Shown: positions 4,987 through 7,256 of the stretch, one piece after another
Position numbering within the stretch: the stretch's first letter is position 1
How the letters are laid out: each line of letters opens with the position of its first letter
Origin: Oligoflexia bacterium
GTDB taxonomy: Bacteria; Bdellovibrionota; UBA1018
DNA length: 7,256 nucleotides
Assembly (NCBI GenBank): GCA_025352185.1
Contig: JANXTV010000313.1
Span: 1 to 7,256, forward strand
Direction: 5' to 3'
Program-made: the position numbers and the translations under genes
Notes under the pieces: generated by a model
What the model was told of the DNA's origin: nothing
Seen by the model: the letters and a program-made list of their open reading frames with translations, nothing else
Database searches by the model: none

Positions 4987-5723
4987 AATCCGCTCGCCGC
5001 GCGCGAAGGCGCGTAAACGATCACGAGGATGTCGATTCGGAAGGGAGCTGGGCCATTTCCTACGGGGACATGGTTACGCTCCTTCTGACGTTCTTCATTC
5101 TATTTTTTAACGTGAATCAGAAGGCGACGCAGGAAACGCGGAAACTCCAGACGGCACTTCTCGTGAAGCTTGGGGAAAAGGCATCGGACCAGTCGAAAGA
5201 TATGGGTAAAGAGGAACCCAAACTCAACACCGGTAAAGTTGCCGACTCGCCCTCGATCGACGAGGAAACGATGAAGACCTGGGGAGGAATCCCTCACGAG
5301 ATCGGTAGCCGGATCATTCTCGAGTTTCCGCAGATCTCATTTTACGATTTCGGAAAGACGAAAATTACGAAGGCGGGTGAGGCATCCTTGAAGAATTTCA
5401 CTTCAAAATACGTATCCTACGCGGCTTCGAATATCCTCAGTATAAAAGCCTTCACGGACGACGTCCCGGTGAATAAAGCAAAATCGATCGAGCTGAACCG
5501 TAAGTATGAAGATAATCTCGAGCTTTCCGCACTACGCGCAATCGCGGCGATGCGGATTCTGCAGAAGGCGGGAATCCCGCTAAATAAAATGAGAATTTCC
5601 GGAAACGGCGAAATGGAAAGTGAAATCAGGAAGCTTGCGAGTGTCGTTCCCGGCACCCGGGGCAACCCGATGGCCCGAAAAGTCGTCTTGGTCATCGAAC
5701 CCGAGACGAAGGAGAAATTATGA
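4983..5723 (+). CDS. motB: MotB-like stator subunit with OmpA-type peptidoglycan-binding domain
   Basis: The 246-residue protein has a short basic N-terminus (KSARRARRR), then GSWAISYGDMVTLLLTFFIL (21-40). This is the MotB membrane helix, and Asp29 is the channel proton-carrying residue (E. coli Asp32). After a 70-residue plug/linker region, residues about 108-240 form an OmpA-like domain. It keeps TDD (158-160) and LELSALRA (179-186, Arg185), matching the peptidoglycan-binding Asp and Arg, and SGNGE (206-210). The usual GHTD is AFTD here and the usual NRRV is ARKV. It should anchor the MotA-like channel to the cell wall. Translation starts at TTG 4983, overlapping the motA-like stop, with AAGGAG at 4967-4972. 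Its stop overlaps the next start (ATGA). Length is near the shorter end for MotB (about 250-310). Confidence 0.93.
   Translation: MKSARRARRRVNDHEDVDSEGSWAISYGDMVTLLLTFFILFFNVNQKATQETRKLQTALLVKLGEKASDQSKDMGKEEPKLNTGKVADSPSIDEETMKTWGGIPHEIGSRIILEFPQISFYDFGKTKITKAGEASLKNFTSKYVSYAASNILSIKAFTDDVPVNKAKSIELNRKYEDNLELSALRAIAAMRILQKAGIPLNKMRISGNGEMESEIRKLASVVPGTRGNPMARKVVLVIEPETKEKL
5709..5714 (+). promoter_or_regulatory. Shine-Dalgarno AAGGAG for the FliF/FliG-like gene
   Basis: AAGGAG ends five bases before the ATG at 5720, within the last codons of the MotB-like gene. With the ATGA overlap it indicates efficient, coupled translation of the next gene. Confidence 0.7.
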
Positions 5724-7256
5724 GAATTATCACGACGGTACTCACGGCCTTCCTCTTATTCGGAACGGCAGCGTTCGCCGAGGAACTCCAGAAACATCCC
5801 CGAGTCGCCGAACTCGAAGATAACCTACGCGAAAACGCGAGCCTCTACCTGAAGGCACGCTTTCCCGACCGTCCTTTTCTCGTTAACGTCAGCATCGATG
5901 CCCTACGCCGATCGACCGGTAAGAACGTAAAAGGCGATGAAGACGCCCTTCCTTACTTCGATAACGCGAATGAGGAGATTCAGGACGAGTGGGACGATCC
6001 CCAAGTTTCGTTAAAACAGCTCTTACTCCGCACGCAGAAAGTAAAAGTTGAAATCGCACTTTCTACCTCCCTCGCCGATAACGAAGTGAGCGAAGTGAAA
6101 GAGTCGCTCATGAAGACTCTCCACCTCATACCTGCTCGAGACGAAGTTCAGTTTAACTTCCGGACGTGGAGTTCTTCGAGTGAACGCTGGGTTTACCCCC
6201 TCATCGGAATCGGTTTTGCGGCCCTTTTTCTCGTCGGATTTTTCGTCATCTCGCGTTCCGGCGTATCCCGCATCGCGACCGCTCTAAAGGAACAGAAAGT
6301 TTCGGGATCGGCCGGAGGATCCGGCGGCGGGCCGATGGCGGGCCTCGCGACGAGTGCTCCCTCGAGTTCGGGTGGGCTCGGTTCCGGGCAGACCACCGTA
6401 CGCGGCGGCGTCCAGGTAAATGATCCGATTCGCGCACGCGACCTCATGGGAAAATTTATCGACGTCCTCGTAAAGAATCCGCGATTCCCGACCTTGGGCT
6501 CGATGATTCTTCTCGAGGAGTACGGTGAAAAAAATCCTGCCGGCCTGGGAGCGATTCTTTCCGAACTCCCACTCCCGCTCCAATCTAAACTGTATTCTTT
6601 CGGCGCCAGCGATTGTTGGTTTAAGGCCCTGAACTCTCCCGGCATGGTATCGATGGACGAAATTGAAATACTCCAACGCCTCATTCGCCAGCCCGATACG
6701 GGCCGGAATGGTGCCATCGAAGAAATGGTGATTAAGGTTTGGCGTGTGGGGAGCTTAATTCCGGATTTCCTCCGTACCTATCCGCGCGACGTGTCGATGA
6801 CCATCCTTTCACACCTCCCGAAAAGCGTAGCTATTTCGGCGGCTCGAAAAGCATTTCCCGGCGCTTGGGCCGATCTACTCGATCCAAACATTCGGCTCGC
6901 GGAAATCTCCGAAGCTAAGGCGAAGGAAGTTTCGAAAAATGCCGAGGATATTCGGCCGCTCGGAAATCTGGAAGATTTCAAACGTCAGAAGGCCGAGTCC
7001 GAGCTTTTCGAATATTTAAAGTTCGCTTCCCCGGAAGAAGAACGGGAAATTTACCTCGCGTCGAAGGGGGATTCGATGATTCACCGACTTCGTCCTCCCT
7101 TCTACGCGATCTTCGAAGAGAGTGACGACCTCCTTAAGGAGTTCTGCGGACGAATTACTCCTGACCAGTGGGCCCTTGCCCTCTTTAATGTCGAACGCGG
7201 AAACCGTCGAAAAGTTCAGTCTTTCCTAGGAGAAAAACAAAGTTTCCTCCTCATGG
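5720..7256 (+). CDS. FliF(RBM3)-FliG-like fusion protein, partial (runs off right edge)
   Basis: The frame is open for 512 codons to the edge. Residues 1-20 are a signal peptide with a clean AFA|EE site. Residues 28-148 resemble the third ring-building motif of FliF. The first half (VAELEDNLRENASLYL, then FLVNVSIDALRR) and the second half (VKVEIALSTSLADNEVSEVK, then LHLIPARDEVQF) are separated by an acidic insert of about 45 residues, far shorter than the FliF beta-collar. A membrane helix follows at 158-177, then a Gly/Ser-rich linker (195-231). Residues 236-512 are soluble, helical and FliG-like: MILLEEYGEKNPAGLGAILS (262-281), VGSLIPDFLRTYPRDVSMTI (343-362), and ITPDQWALALFNVERGNRRK (479-498), which resembles the FliG DxEDLALALKGA helix. 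Predicted topology puts the FliG-like part in the cytoplasm, facing the MotA-like loop. FliF regions RBM1, RBM2 and TM1 are absent. The ATG overlaps the motB-like stop. Assignment rests on motif recall, not on a search. Confidence 0.72.
   Translation, partial: MRIITTVLTAFLLFGTAAFAEELQKHPRVAELEDNLRENASLYLKARFPDRPFLVNVSIDALRRSTGKNVKGDEDALPYFDNANEEIQDEWDDPQVSLKQLLLRTQKVKVEIALSTSLADNEVSEVKESLMKTLHLIPARDEVQFNFRTWSSSSERWVYPLIGIGFAALFLVGFFVISRSGVSRIATALKEQKVSGSAGGSGGGPMAGLATSAPSSSGGLGSGQTTVRGGVQVNDPIRARDLMGKFIDVLVKNPRFPTLGSMILLEEYGEKNPAGLGAILSELPLPLQSKLYSFGASDCWFKALNSPGMVSMDEIEILQRLIRQPDTGRNGAIEEMVIKVWRVGSLIPDFLRTYPRDVSMTILSHLPKSVAISAARKAFPGAWADLLDPNIRLAEISEAKAKEVSKNAEDIRPLGNLEDFKRQKAESELFEYLKFASPEEEREIYLASKGDSMIHRLRPPFYAIFEESDDLLKEFCGRITPDQWALALFNVERGNRRKVQSFLGEKQSFLLM

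Noticed and set aside
4183..5723. Zorya-type anti-phage ZorA/ZorB, or ExbB/ExbD or TolQ/TolR, as an alternative identity for the MotA/MotB pair
   Set aside because: ZorA has a long cytoplasmic coiled-coil tail that is absent here, and no ZorC/D/E-like gene follows. The MotA four-helix pattern, the MotB SYGDM helix, the OmpA domain and the FliF/FliG-like neighbour fit a flagellar-type stator better.
6193..6717. Long minus-strand ORFs opposite the FliF/FliG-like gene and opposite other genes
   Set aside because: They are antisense shadows in a region with a well-supported plus-strand frame; their predicted proteins are rich in Arg, Ser and Pro and show no motif.

Overview
The window looks like chromosomal DNA of a Gram-negative bacterium, at moderate G+C by eye. 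It splits into a leftward housekeeping block and a rightward block of exported and motor-like proteins. An outer-membrane-type lipoprotein, a MotB-type peptidoglycan-binding protein and FliF/FliG-like sequence suggest a motile or formerly motile diderm. The lineage cannot be fixed from the sequence; a deltaproteobacterial or Bdellovibrionota-like host is a weak guess.

Bases 1-2051, minus strand, read right to left: prs (PRPP synthetase), pth (peptidyl-tRNA hydrolase) and the N-terminal 159 codons of the GTPase/ATPase gene ychF, which runs off the left edge. They are tightly packed: 26 bases separate prs and pth, and none separate pth and ychF. Many bacteria have prs-rplY-pth-ychF; here the ribosomal protein L25 gene is absent. 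The short prs-pth gap instead holds a 9-bp direct repeat and a six-codon ORF that ends across the pth start codon.

Bases 2192-3317, plus strand: two exported proteins, probably co-transcribed. The first is a small four-cysteine protein of unknown function. The second is a class A type non-specific acid phosphatase with a complete catalytic signature. Their signal-peptide coding regions share a nearly identical 21-bp stretch.

Bases 3318-3520 form an intergenic region with a perfect 10-bp stem/4-base loop hairpin and a possible -10 element just upstream.

Bases 3521-7256, plus strand: four overlapping genes that look like one translationally coupled unit. They are a PEGA + TPR lipoprotein, a MotA-like channel subunit, a MotB-like subunit (TTG start, strong Shine-Dalgarno), and an unusual protein open at the right edge. 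The last has a signal peptide, a short FliF RBM3-like periplasmic domain, one membrane span, a Gly/Ser linker and a FliG-like helical cytoplasmic region. The inferred unit places a stator (MotA/MotB) beside a rotor-like component that fuses an MS-ring remnant to a C-ring-like domain, with a periplasmic or outer-membrane lipoprotein as accessory. No other flagellar gene is visible here. This unit is the main candidate for an undescribed system: a reduced or repurposed flagellar-type rotary motor.
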